Source: DTU015 sp964406505
Lineage (GTDB): Bacteria; Bacillota; Sulfobacillia; Fermentithermobacillales; Fermentithermobacillaceae
Assembly (NCBI GenBank): GCA_964406505.1
Contig: CAYORX010000001.1
Location: 111,257-175,256 of the forward strand
Direction of reading: 5' to 3'
DNA length: 64,000 nucleotides
Below are positions 34,883 to 43,815 of the stretch, piece by piece. Numbering within the stretch: position 1 is the stretch's first letter; every line of letters starts with the position of its first letter. Position numbers and translations under genes: made by a program. Under the pieces are notes generated by a model. The model was not told where the DNA came from. It did not search any database and was given only the letters and a program-made list of their open reading frames with translations.

Positions 34883-36607
34883 TCAATAGGTGTTAACTAA
34901 TACAGTTTTTTCACCCTTATATGTTACAAAACCTGGGGGACTACCCTTGGGTTTTGTAACAGCAGCAGCATCGGCCCAATCGACTTCTACTTTACCAGAT
35001 GTAGCTGCTTCAGAGTATTGAGCAGCTAAGACCGCCGCGAACTCCAAAGCTTTATGGCTTAGGGCCAGCCCCGAGTGAGTACGTAACAAAACATGCGAAC
35101 CTTTGACGCCTTTTGCATGCAACCATATGTCTCCTGCTTTTCGTAAGTGCCTTATTAGGTGATCGTTGGCTGCAGCAGTTTTCCCGATAAACACTAACGA
35201 GGAATCGGGCCCGTCAATGGTTTGTATTGCTTCTGTGAGGTCTTTTCGGATATTTTTTTGGGCTTGCATCCGTCGCCTGGGAGGTTTCAGCCTACGTTTT
35301 GGAATGCGAACATTACTTTGCTTTGAAATTTTGATTAACTCATTTCGTATCGATATCAATGTATCAATATCGTTGTCTTGATTAAGTTGTTCATGGATAT
35401 TATCAAGTTTCCCAATAAAAGTTTTTGCTTCGTTAATTGAATTTTTAAGTATCTTATTAGCCCGTTGAAGTTTAGTATATCTTGCATAATATCGCCGGGC
35501 ATTTTCGGTAGAAGAAAGTTTAGGATCGAGGGGCACAATTATATGTGTCGGAGGATTTTGGTAATAATCCAAAACTTCAATTTGTGTGTGTCCCCTAGGG
35601 AGGGTTTGTCCGCTTGAGTGTATTAATTCACCCCATACGCGGTACTGTTCAAACTGTTTTGCATCGTCTAAGTCTTGTTTTTGAGCTTCAAATCGTCTGG
35701 TGATTTTATCGACGATCATTTTGTGCACCGATTTTACTTGAGATAGTAGCGCGGTATATCTTTCGTAATGGCACATATAGGACCAATATGTGGCCACGCT
35801 TTCAAGTACAGATTGGAAGCGTTTTACTGGTTCTAAATGATAAAAGGGTAATGTGCCTAATAAGGGTTCTCCCGAACGCCGCAAGTATAATGCAGGAGAG
35901 AATTCATTTTGTTCAAGGGAGAATTTGACTTCATTAAGAACGAATGCTATTTTTTTTGTATTTTCGGGTATTAAAGGCTGGTGAGCCGGTAAATTGGCCT
36001 TTGCCAAGATGCTTAAGGCAAGATCTTTCCCAAAGCCTTCTACGTGTGAGATAATTGATTTAAGAGCAATTCTATCTGAAGTGCAAATTTTTTTTGCTAA
36101 TAATGCTAGGTTTTGATGGGATATTAGGTTATGCTTTAGTGATTTAGGTGGCATGTATGTATTGCCGGGATGTATCCTGCGTCCGCTTTTTGGAAGGCAA
36201 AGTTCCGTCATCTTGTCAACGATAAGCCCAATACCCCCGTTACTTCCGGCGGCATCAAACACAAGGGTATAATCTTTTAAATTACCTAAGTTATCGCGTC
36301 CCGAAAAATCAAAATAGAGTACCCTGTCCAGACTTTCTTGACGAATGCTTTGTAGAGTTCCGCTTTCGAGCCGTTTTCTCAGTCCAAGGCATAGCCCTGA
36401 CGGAATTTGCGGAGTTTGTGGTTTCTCGCTTATGATCCCTATAAAGGGGTGTTCTTTGGAAAGGGACAGGAGCAAATATCCCCTAAAGGTATTACTCCAA
36501 AGTTTAAACAACAATTCCTTTTCGTTAGGGTGATATATTTTTTGCACCCTTAATGGCAAATGTTTAGCCATTTCGAGTCGAATAGCATAAAAAGATATTC
36601 CGTCCAA
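34883..36607 (-). CDS. rqcH: Ribosome quality-control factor RqcH (NFACT / FbpA-like)
   Basis: 574 residues starting MDGISFYAIRLEMAKHL, the canonical NFACT-N start. The middle region (about 270-430) is helical coiled coil with helix-hairpin-helix content. The C-terminal NFACT-R domain shows NDHLIRHLRKAGDIWLHAKG and SHVLLRT, then KPKGSPPGFVTYKGEKT. RqcH recruits tRNA-Ala to obstructed 50S subunits and adds alanine tails. The frame is open 17 codons further, but GAGGTG at 36619-36614 fits the TTG at 36607, where the family starts. Confidence 0.93.
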   Translation of the reverse strand: MDGISFYAIRLEMAKHLPLRVQKIYHPNEKELLFKLWSNTFRGYLLLSLSKEHPFIGIISEKPQTPQIPSGLCLGLRKRLESGTLQSIRQESLDRVLYFDFSGRDNLGNLKDYTLVFDAAGSNGGIGLIVDKMTELCLPKSGRRIHPGNTYMPPKSLKHNLISHQNLALLAKKICTSDRIALKSIISHVEGFGKDLALSILAKANLPAHQPLIPENTKKIAFVLNEVKFSLEQNEFSPALYLRRSGEPLLGTLPFYHLEPVKRFQSVLESVATYWSYMCHYERYTALLSQVKSVHKMIVDKITRRFEAQKQDLDDAKQFEQYRVWGELIHSSGQTLPRGHTQIEVLDYYQNPPTHIIVPLDPKLSSTENARRYYARYTKLQRANKILKNSINEAKTFIGKLDNIHEQLNQDNDIDTLISIRNELIKISKQSNVRIPKRRLKPPRRRMQAQKNIRKDLTEAIQTIDGPDSSLVFIGKTAAANDHLIRHLRKAGDIWLHAKGVKGSHVLLRTHSGLALSHKALEFAAVLAAQYSEAATSGKVEVDWADAAAVTKPKGSPPGFVTYKGEKTVLVNTY

Positions 36608-36669
36608 ATGTTTCACCTCGTAAATCTGAGTATATCTGTAAATACACGTTAGGTACAATCTAATGGGGG

Positions 36670-37044
36670 GTGATTATTATAGTCAGTTTCGACAATGTCA
36701 GTGGCTTTCGGCAAAAGGGGTTTTGTATAGTTGAGAAAGGCCCCGATTGTATTAAGGTTGTAAAGGGGCGTTGTGAGATACATATTCGGAAAACAAAAAA
36801 ATATATAGTTTTGGATCTGCCTGTGATGACTCTAAGAGAAAAAGGTGCGTCTAAGATGCTTTTGACATACTTACTTGATAGAAATGGTGCGTTAGATGGC
36901 CCGGGTTTTTTTGCGATACAGAAAAATTTAATTTACTATAAAGCAATTGCAATGTGTTACGATAACATTGAAAATCTTGCGCTTGACATGCAAAATTGCA
37001 TTGAACAAATAGGGCCCAAAATTCTTAACGTAGCTAAACAATAA
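36670..37044 (+). CDS. Hypothetical protein, start uncertain
   Basis: 124 residues from a GTG at 36670; no family recognised. Mixed composition with KKYIVLDLPVMTLREKGASK and an alternating strand pattern in the first half and a helix near the C-terminus (MCYDNIENLALDMQNCIEQIG). The G-run GGGGGGTGA (36665-36673) overlaps the GTG, which is too close for it to serve that codon. An in-frame ATT or ATA 6-9 bases on may be the real start, a rare case. It is divergent from rqcH and is followed after 44 bases by a HAD phosphatase. Confidence 0.55.
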   Translation: MIIIVSFDNVSGFRQKGFCIVEKGPDCIKVVKGRCEIHIRKTKKYIVLDLPVMTLREKGASKMLLTYLLDRNGALDGPGFFAIQKNLIYYKAIAMCYDNIENLALDMQNCIEQIGPKILNVAKQ

Positions 37045-37088
37045 GAAGTAGTTATAATATAATCCTTCTCATACTGGAGAGTATTCTA

Positions 37089-37913
37089 TTGGAGCAGAAT
37101 AAATCGGTTGTTAAACTTGTGGTATGTGATCTTGATGGAACATTGATCGGGCCAGGAGATTACGGAATTGAAATGGCAAAGCATACGTTAGATTTTTGCC
37201 GTCAAAAAGGTTCTCGAGTTACTATTGCTACAGGTCGTTCTTTTGGTGCCACAAAAAGATATATGACTTACTTAAAGATAAATGAGCCTGTAATAAGTAA
37301 CGGTGGTGCTTTTATTGCAAAATTTGGTGAACCTCCTATTTATGAAAAAACCATAGACAAAGATATGTCGAAAAGTATTGCATTGGATCTTATGAATACT
37401 ATAGAACACCCATTTTATTTTTTGGTAGGTAAAGACATGTACACCCATGCAAAAGGGCAAGAAACAAAAAGGTATTCACAACTACTTGGATATCACATTA
37501 ACATAGTAGATTCCTTAGAAGACATACCGGGTGAACCTACTCAAATAGTACTTAGGGTGCCCATTGTAGAGGCTGACGAAATTCAAAGTTATTTAAATTC
37601 CAAATGGTCACCAAACGTGACCATATTAAAAAGCATGCCCCATCTTTTAGAGATTCAACCTCCTGATGTGTCTAAGGCAAAGGCTTTGGAATTTTTAGCT
37701 GAATTAATGATGATCGATAAAGAGCAAGTGTTGACAATAGGAGATGAACTCAACGATCTCGATATGCTTATGTGGTCGGGCATGAAAGCTGCTGTCGGAA
37801 ATGCTCATGATAAAGTGAAGCGCAATGTTTGCTACGTATCTCACAAACAGTATTCCGAAGGGGTTCGCGATATAGTTCAGCGATTTCTAGGCGATGACTT
37901 GTTAAACAGATAA
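37089..37913 (+). CDS. Cof-type HAD-superfamily phosphatase
   Basis: 274 residues. HAD motif I VVCDLDGTLIGP (residues 11-22), motif II TIATGRSFG, motif III lysine in VSKAKALEF, motif IV TIGDELNDLDML. The C2B cap domain of Cof proteins lies between about 85 and 195. It dephosphorylates a sugar phosphate or flavin-type substrate; the specificity cannot be read. The TTG start has GGAGAG 7 bases upstream. Confidence 0.9.
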   Translation: MEQNKSVVKLVVCDLDGTLIGPGDYGIEMAKHTLDFCRQKGSRVTIATGRSFGATKRYMTYLKINEPVISNGGAFIAKFGEPPIYEKTIDKDMSKSIALDLMNTIEHPFYFLVGKDMYTHAKGQETKRYSQLLGYHINIVDSLEDIPGEPTQIVLRVPIVEADEIQSYLNSKWSPNVTILKSMPHLLEIQPPDVSKAKALEFLAELMMIDKEQVLTIGDELNDLDMLMWSGMKAAVGNAHDKVKRNVCYVSHKQYSEGVRDIVQRFLGDDLLNR

Positions 37914-38122
37914 AAATGTCATGTTTTGGGAAAACTTTGGTTTGTATACCTACGCGTTCTTAGATTTTAGATTAACTTATCAAATTAAAGGAAACGCAGA
38001 GTGTTGAAGAGAAAATGTCAGATACGGATTATGATTTGCTAAAATAACACTTCCCTGAAATCTTGCAAAATAGAACGTGGAATATATTATGTACAATTTC
38101 ACAAAGGGGGCTTGGTTTCACG

Positions 38123-40828
38123 ATGTCAGCCCAACGTTGGTTTTGGGTATTAGTTGGAGTGGCTGTAGCTTTAGCTATAGCTTCAACAGGGATAGCGAAA
38201 TTTTACACAGATATTTTGTGGTTTAAAGAAGTCGGATACAGTTCTGTATTTTGGACGACATTTAAGGCTAAGTGGCTGGTGGCCTTAGCCGGTGGTTTGG
38301 TTTTTTTCACTGTAGTTTTCGCAAACTTATTTGCGGTGATGTGGAAACGACGGCGCTTTGATGTGGTAGGCGGTTTGATAATGCCTATGCCTATTCAGTC
38401 GCCCGAAAGGCTGTGGCAATGGATTCTTGTTATAGCTATTGTGGTTGGAGTACTTGGCGGATTATCTGGTTACAGTCAATGGCATATAGTGTTGGCTCAC
38501 CTTAATGCTACTCCATTTGGAATAGATGATCCCTTTTTCGAAAAAGACGTAGGATTCTATATTTTTAGTTTACCTTTCACAAAACTATTGCAACAACATT
38601 TGTGGGTTGCGTTTATCGCGGCATTGATCGTCGTAGGTGCTTCATATTTTATTTTCGGGGACTTGCGATTTACGGCTAGAAGGGCGCTTGTTACTAAAAG
38701 AGCTCGTGTGCATCTGTCAACTCTATCAGCTATTTTGTTTGCTTTGAAAGCATGGAGTTATAAAATTAACATATGGGACCTCATGTATTCGCCAAGAGGT
38801 GCGGCGTTTGGGGCTTCATACACCGATATTCACGCGCAAACTCCAGCATTTAAAGGGTTGATTATAGCTGCATTTGTGGGTGTAGCCTTTTCATTGCTTG
38901 GTTTGATGATTCGCAATTTCAAATGGATAGCGTACGCAGCGGCTGGGTTAGTGGTGATATCATTTGCTGTTGGCCATGCATACCCAGCGTTTATCCAGCA
39001 ATTTACTGTATCTCCAAACGAAATTGCTTATGAAGAACCGTTTATTGAAAAGAATATTCAATTTACCAGGGACGCTTTCGCGTTAAACGATATTGAAATC
39101 GTGGATTATCCGTCAGAAGATCTGTTGTCCAGAGAGGATATTCTTAATAACCCTGGCACTATAGCTAATTTGCGACTTTGGGATTATAGAGTGCTTAAAG
39201 ATACCTTTAGTCAGGTGCAAGAAATTCGTATGTACTATAAATTCAATGATGTGGACATAGATAGGTATTTGGTTAATGGTGAACCCCGACAGGTGTTGTT
39301 GTCACCTAGGGAACTAGATATAAATCTTTTGCCGGTTGAGGCTCAAACATGGATCAACCTGCATCTTAAGTATACTCATGGGTACGGAATGGTAATGAGT
39401 CCTTCGCGTAATATAACTAAAGAGGGTATGCCGGAGTTTTATTTTAAAGACGTTCCTCCAAAAACGACCACGGATCTCAGATTAGATCGTCCTGAGTTGT
39501 ATTTTGGTGAACTGACAGATCATTATATTATCGTTAATACTAAAGAACCAGAGTTTAATTACCCAAGGCTAGATTCGCAAGTTATAGAACCGACTTTTTA
39601 TAAAGGTGAATCGGGTATAAATATTGGTAACCCCTTGAGAAAACTTGCCTTTACAATTTTATACAAGGATTACCAAATTCTAGTTTCGGGAGCGTTAACC
39701 CAAGATTCAAGGTTGATCATGAATCGGAATGTTTTGGACAGGGTGAAAACCATAGCACCGTTTTTCCTTTATGATAAGGATCCATATCTTGTACTTGCAG
39801 AAGGCAAACTTTACTGGTTTATCGACGGGTATACAGTTTCCGCGAATTATCCATACAGTCAGCCTGATCCCGTGTTAAATGTGAATTACATGAAAAACGC
39901 AGTAAAAGTCGTGATTGACGCCTACGATGGTTCAGTTGTTTTTTATAGATCCGATGAGACAGACCCAATTTTGAAGACTTACGAAGCAATTTTTCCAGAT
40001 CTAATAAGACCTTTAGAAGAAATGCCCGAAAGTCTCAAAACTCACATTCGGTTTCCTCAAGATCTATTCACCGTCCAAACCAGGATGTTGACAACTTATC
40101 ATATGACTGATCCACAAGTGTTTTACAATAAAGAAGATTATTGGGAAATCCCTATGGAAATTTATGGTAATAACGAAATATCTGTAGAACCGTATTATAT
40201 TCTTGTTTCTTTGCCTGGAGAGGCTGATATTGAATATGTACAAATGATGCCGTTTACTCCTAGAGGTAAACCTAACATGACCGCATGGCTTGCTGTAAGA
40301 TGCGATCCAGAAAAGTATGGGCAAATGATGTTGTTTAGATTACCAAAAGATAAGCATATACCAGGCCCAATGCAGGTAGAATCTTTAATTTCTCAAAACC
40401 CAGAAATATCCGAGGCCATGACTCTTTGGGGACAAGTAGGTTCTCAGGTTATCAGAGGAAACCTTATAACTATACCTATGGACGGCTCTTTCTTGTATGT
40501 AGAGCCTTTATATATTCAGGCAGAAAAAGTAAGAATTCCTGAATTGAAGCGGGTCATAATGTATGCCGGCGGGCAAGTGGTTATGGGTACTGACGTTGAG
40601 AATGCTCTAAGTAGGCTCGTGGGTCACGTTACTGAGCCTCCATTGGGAGAATTAATTCCTGGGGAAATTAAAGAAACTTCTGAAATGATCGCTGAGGCGA
40701 GTGAAGTTTGGTCGGAGGCACAAGAAAGACTTAAAACCGGGGATTGGGCAGGATACGGAGCGCTTATGGATAAACTTGGCGAGCTTTTGAAACAACTTAA
40801 GGAACAATATGAACCATTAGCGCCATAG
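38123..40828 (+). CDS. UPF0182 membrane protein
   Basis: About 901 residues from the ATG at 38123 (a G-run AGGGGG lies 12 bases before). Seven hydrophobic segments in the first 300 residues, then a very large soluble domain with TLRPELYFGE-like DRPELYFGELTDHYIIVNTK, DSRLIMNRNVLDRVKTIAPF and AEGKLYWFIDGYTVSANYPY, all characteristic of UPF0182/COG1615. It ends in a charged coiled-coil tail (SEVWSEAQERLKTGDWAGYG). The function of the family is unknown. The 209 bases before it contain no gene and no convincing promoter. Confidence 0.92.
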   Translation: MSAQRWFWVLVGVAVALAIASTGIAKFYTDILWFKEVGYSSVFWTTFKAKWLVALAGGLVFFTVVFANLFAVMWKRRRFDVVGGLIMPMPIQSPERLWQWILVIAIVVGVLGGLSGYSQWHIVLAHLNATPFGIDDPFFEKDVGFYIFSLPFTKLLQQHLWVAFIAALIVVGASYFIFGDLRFTARRALVTKRARVHLSTLSAILFALKAWSYKINIWDLMYSPRGAAFGASYTDIHAQTPAFKGLIIAAFVGVAFSLLGLMIRNFKWIAYAAAGLVVISFAVGHAYPAFIQQFTVSPNEIAYEEPFIEKNIQFTRDAFALNDIEIVDYPSEDLLSREDILNNPGTIANLRLWDYRVLKDTFSQVQEIRMYYKFNDVDIDRYLVNGEPRQVLLSPRELDINLLPVEAQTWINLHLKYTHGYGMVMSPSRNITKEGMPEFYFKDVPPKTTTDLRLDRPELYFGELTDHYIIVNTKEPEFNYPRLDSQVIEPTFYKGESGINIGNPLRKLAFTILYKDYQILVSGALTQDSRLIMNRNVLDRVKTIAPFFLYDKDPYLVLAEGKLYWFIDGYTVSANYPYSQPDPVLNVNYMKNAVKVVIDAYDGSVVFYRSDETDPILKTYEAIFPDLIRPLEEMPESLKTHIRFPQDLFTVQTRMLTTYHMTDPQVFYNKEDYWEIPMEIYGNNEISVEPYYILVSLPGEADIEYVQMMPFTPRGKPNMTAWLAVRCDPEKYGQMMLFRLPKDKHIPGPMQVESLISQNPEISEAMTLWGQVGSQVIRGNLITIPMDGSFLYVEPLYIQAEKVRIPELKRVIMYAGGQVVMGTDVENALSRLVGHVTEPPLGELIPGEIKETSEMIAEASEVWSEAQERLKTGDWAGYGALMDKLGELLKQLKEQYEPLAP

Positions 40829-40869
40829 ATACAGATGTGGCTTTGGAAATGGTAAGGGGGGGCTATATC

Positions 40870-41751
40870 GTGGCCGAGGAGGTTCTTGATGAGACATATC
40901 AAAACCTAACGGATATTGGGAAAACGATTAGGGCGCAGCGTGAAAAACTTAACTTGTCCATTAAAGATGTACAAGATCAGACAAAGATTCGTTCTAAATA
41001 TCTTGCAGCCATTGAAATGGGAAACGATAAAATAGCGCCAGGCGAAGCGTATTTTCGGGTGTTTCTAAAATCTTATGCAGATTTTCTTGGGCTAGATGGT
41101 TCAGCGTTTGCTCGAATTCACAGAGAAATGACGGATACCAGAGACCGTCGAAAACCTAGTATAATGGCCGAAACATCTACCGTTCAGGTTAAAATTCAAA
41201 CGCGGAAACAGGTTCGTAGGTCTAGGCGAAAAAGAGATTTAACTATTCTTATGAAAAGCATTATTCTATTGGTTGTTATTGTGGGAGTTGTATTTGGCGG
41301 GATGAAATTATTTAAACATTTTAGAATTATTCACTCCGCTAATCAAGATCGAAACGATGACAAAAACGGTAATGATCTCGTACAACCCCCACAACCTGAT
41401 CATGACGGCTCTGTTGATGACTCCGCAATTGACACACAGATTATCCGGACTGATCCAACGGCAGAAGTTACTGTCTTTGAAACCAACGAGACACCTTTGA
41501 ATGTTGTTCTCGAAACACTAAGCGGAAAAGATAATAACTGTTGGATTCAAATAAAAGCTGATGATGAAATGATTATGGAAAGGACCATGGATCCCGGTGA
41601 AAGTGTAAAAGCCACAGCGGAAAATCTAATCGAAATTATAGCTGGCAAACCTTGGGTGCTCACTCTAGAATTAAATGATCAAGATCTTGGTATAGCGGGA
41701 TCATACGGGCCAGTTAAAAATTTAATTTTTAGATATGACAGTGAACTCTAA
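40870..41751 (+). CDS. RodZ-like membrane protein (HTH_25, TM, DUF4115)
   Basis: 293 residues: a Xre-type helix-turn-helix at about 15-75 (IGKTIRAQREKLNLSIKDVQ, then SKYLAAIEMGN), a basic stretch RKQVRRSRRKRD, one membrane helix (about 132-152), an acidic linker, and a C-terminal DUF4115-like domain (CWIQIKADDEMIMERTMDPG). This order is that of RodZ, which ties MreB to the wall-synthesis machinery. AAGGGGGG lies 7 bases before the GTG at 40870. It is followed by a D,D-carboxypeptidase. Confidence 0.88.
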   Translation: MAEEVLDETYQNLTDIGKTIRAQREKLNLSIKDVQDQTKIRSKYLAAIEMGNDKIAPGEAYFRVFLKSYADFLGLDGSAFARIHREMTDTRDRRKPSIMAETSTVQVKIQTRKQVRRSRRKRDLTILMKSIILLVVIVGVVFGGMKLFKHFRIIHSANQDRNDDKNGNDLVQPPQPDHDGSVDDSAIDTQIIRTDPTAEVTVFETNETPLNVVLETLSGKDNNCWIQIKADDEMIMERTMDPGESVKATAENLIEIIAGKPWVLTLELNDQDLGIAGSYGPVKNLIFRYDSEL

Positions 41752-41828
41752 CTGATAAACATCATACCATTGCAATGTTCGCCATATGATATTTTGATCC
41801 TTTTAAGCAATCAAAGTGGTGGTATGTT

Positions 41829-43010
41829 GTGAAAATCGTCCATGTTATTTGTGTGTGCCTGATCTTAACTATATTGTGTTCGTATACATCGAAATCAAAC
41901 ACAGCTTGTTGCAATCGCGTCTTGTGTATTTCACCCGGCCCGTCTGCGATCTCTTCTGAGGCTGCGTTACTTTTAGAATGGCAAACCGGCACTGTATTGT
42001 TTGAAAAATGTGGTTTTACACGTATGCATCCTGCAAGTCTTACTAAAATGATGACTGCTCTTTTGGCTTTAGAACGAGGCCGTTTGGATGATATGGTCCG
42101 AGTGTCGAATGAAGCCGCAACCCAACCGGGTTCATCCATGAATCTTAGGGAGGGAGACGTATTTAGCTTAGAGGATTTACTTTATGGGTTGATGCTCGTT
42201 TCAGGTAATGATTCAGCATGGGCCATAGCAGAACATATATCAAAAGGATCACCAACTCTTTTTTTTAATCTAATGAACCAAAGGGCAAAGCAATTAGGGG
42301 CAATAAACACCAGATTTGAAAACCCTCATGGCCTAACCGATCCTAACCACTATACTACTGCGTTTGATCTTGCGCTGATAGCTAGAACTTGCTTAAATCA
42401 TCCCTATTTCAAGCATTTTGTATCTACAAAGCAAAAAGATGTGATTGAAGGTGAATCAAACGTGGTGTTGTCCTTGGAAAATACCAATAGATTATTGTGG
42501 CTTCTTCCAGGAGCCGATGGAGTGAAAACTGGTACCACACATGCAGCAGGTCAATGTCTTGTGGCCTCGGCGGTACGGGATGGAATGCAACTTTTATCAG
42601 TCGTTTTGAACAGCCAAGACAGATGGCACGACACTTCGACCTTACTTGAATATGGTTTTAACAATTTTAGATTCATAGAAATATTATCTGCTGGCAGTAC
42701 TATAATTGAACTGCCGGTGTTTGGATCCGACAAAAAGACCCTACCCATAAACTGCAATTCAGATCTTAATGCTTGCGTACCTAAACACTCGTTTGGTCTT
42801 CGTATAAAAATTGACGTTCCCACTAGAATGTTTGCACCGTGTTCAGGTGGAACGATAATCGGCCAGGCAACCCTTTTAATGAATAAACAGATAGTTGGGC
42901 ACTCAGATTTAATTGCAGGGGATTGGCTCAATGTTAAAACACCGCTCCGCATTATGGCACACCTGGCCTTGCAACTCATTAAGTTTTTAAGCTATTCAAT
43001 GTTCATATGA
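41829..43010 (+). CDS. D-alanyl-D-alanine carboxypeptidase, DacB-like paralogue
   Basis: 393 residues with a signal peptide (KIVHVICVCLILTILCSY). S11 motifs: S-L-T-K in HPASLTKMMTALLA, S-G-N in VSGNDSAWAIAEH, K-T-G in DGVKTGTTHAAG. The C-terminal part has several cysteines (CNSDLNACVPK) and a hydrophobic tail. About a third identical by eye to the gene at 22123, so an old duplication. It resembles the sporulation PBP5* (DacB) as much as DacF; which it is cannot be decided. GTG start. Confidence 0.88.
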   Translation: MKIVHVICVCLILTILCSYTSKSNTACCNRVLCISPGPSAISSEAALLLEWQTGTVLFEKCGFTRMHPASLTKMMTALLALERGRLDDMVRVSNEAATQPGSSMNLREGDVFSLEDLLYGLMLVSGNDSAWAIAEHISKGSPTLFFNLMNQRAKQLGAINTRFENPHGLTDPNHYTTAFDLALIARTCLNHPYFKHFVSTKQKDVIEGESNVVLSLENTNRLLWLLPGADGVKTGTTHAAGQCLVASAVRDGMQLLSVVLNSQDRWHDTSTLLEYGFNNFRFIEILSAGSTIIELPVFGSDKKTLPINCNSDLNACVPKHSFGLRIKIDVPTRMFAPCSGGTIIGQATLLMNKQIVGHSDLIAGDWLNVKTPLRIMAHLALQLIKFLSYSMFI

Positions 43011-43032
43011 AACGTACATTATTAAGCATTGT

Positions 43033-43758
43033 TTATTGGATTCCCCTGACTAAAGAACTTAAGGTTACTAATGAAAGTTCATGAGCGCGTACGAATCGGA
43101 TGAGTTCTCCAATGTATTCAATTTTGGGCGAAATTCCCCGTTTACCAACGCTAATTACTAAGATGTTTCCCGGCGCAAGAAAATTTGTAATCCTTTCGAT
43201 AGCTCTTTCCGGCTTACCTTTAAACATTTTTCCATGAATAGAGCCCTTTACGGAATAGAATCCTTGTTCAAAGGCAGCGTCTATTAAATCGGTACTAAAA
43301 CGACCGGATGGTGGGTAAAAAAACGGCATTGGTTCGGAAATCTTCATCAAAGCACTTTTTGCTCTATTCAAACTTAGATCGACTTCTTCGTAACTTAAAC
43401 GATCCATAGCCCGGTCATCAGTACCCGAGAGTCCAAATTCGTGGCCTCTTTCAAGTATTTTATTTATCAGATCTAATTGGCTTTCTGCGAATGTAGTGGA
43501 AAAGAACCATGTTGCTTGAATATTGTTTTCAGTTAACGTTGCAAGACATAATTCTACTGTTTCGGGTTGTGCTTCAAACAGATCAACGATCACGCCTATG
43601 GAAGGTTCCTGAGTTTCTACATTTTCTAAAGGAGTTATTTTTGCGGTAACGCTCGGTGTCTTAACCATGACGCCTAACTTAGCACCCAAAATTAGTAGCA
43701 CAAATGCTGCAAGTAGCATCATACGGTGTCGATAAGATGGTTTTAAATGTATAAGCAA
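43033..43758 (-). CDS. NodB-fold protein with degenerate metal site
   Basis: 241 residues with an N-terminal membrane anchor (about 12-30). The NodB (polysaccharide deacetylase) fold is suggested by NIQATWFFSTTFAESQLDLI, GHEFGLSGTDD and FYPPSGRFSTDLIDAAFEQG. The catalytic signatures are lost: the T-F-D-D motif 1 is VIVDLFEAQ, the H-x(3)-H motif 2 is replaced by LSGTDDRAMD, and the arginine of R-x-P-x-G is a tyrosine. It is therefore probably not a deacetylase but a binding or structural protein, like YlxY/YheN-type relatives. TTG start with GGGGAG 8 bases upstream. Confidence 0.75.
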   Translation of the reverse strand: MLIHLKPSYRHRMMLLAAFVLLILGAKLGVMVKTPSVTAKITPLENVETQEPSIGVIVDLFEAQPETVELCLATLTENNIQATWFFSTTFAESQLDLINKILERGHEFGLSGTDDRAMDRLSYEEVDLSLNRAKSALMKISEPMPFFYPPSGRFSTDLIDAAFEQGFYSVKGSIHGKMFKGKPERAIERITNFLAPGNILVISVGKRGISPKIEYIGELIRFVRAHELSLVTLSSLVRGIQ

Positions 43759-43815
43759 AAAGTTTCTCCCCTTTCTTATGGTAATAAAAGTTTTCTATCG
43801 TTTATACTTATGAGG

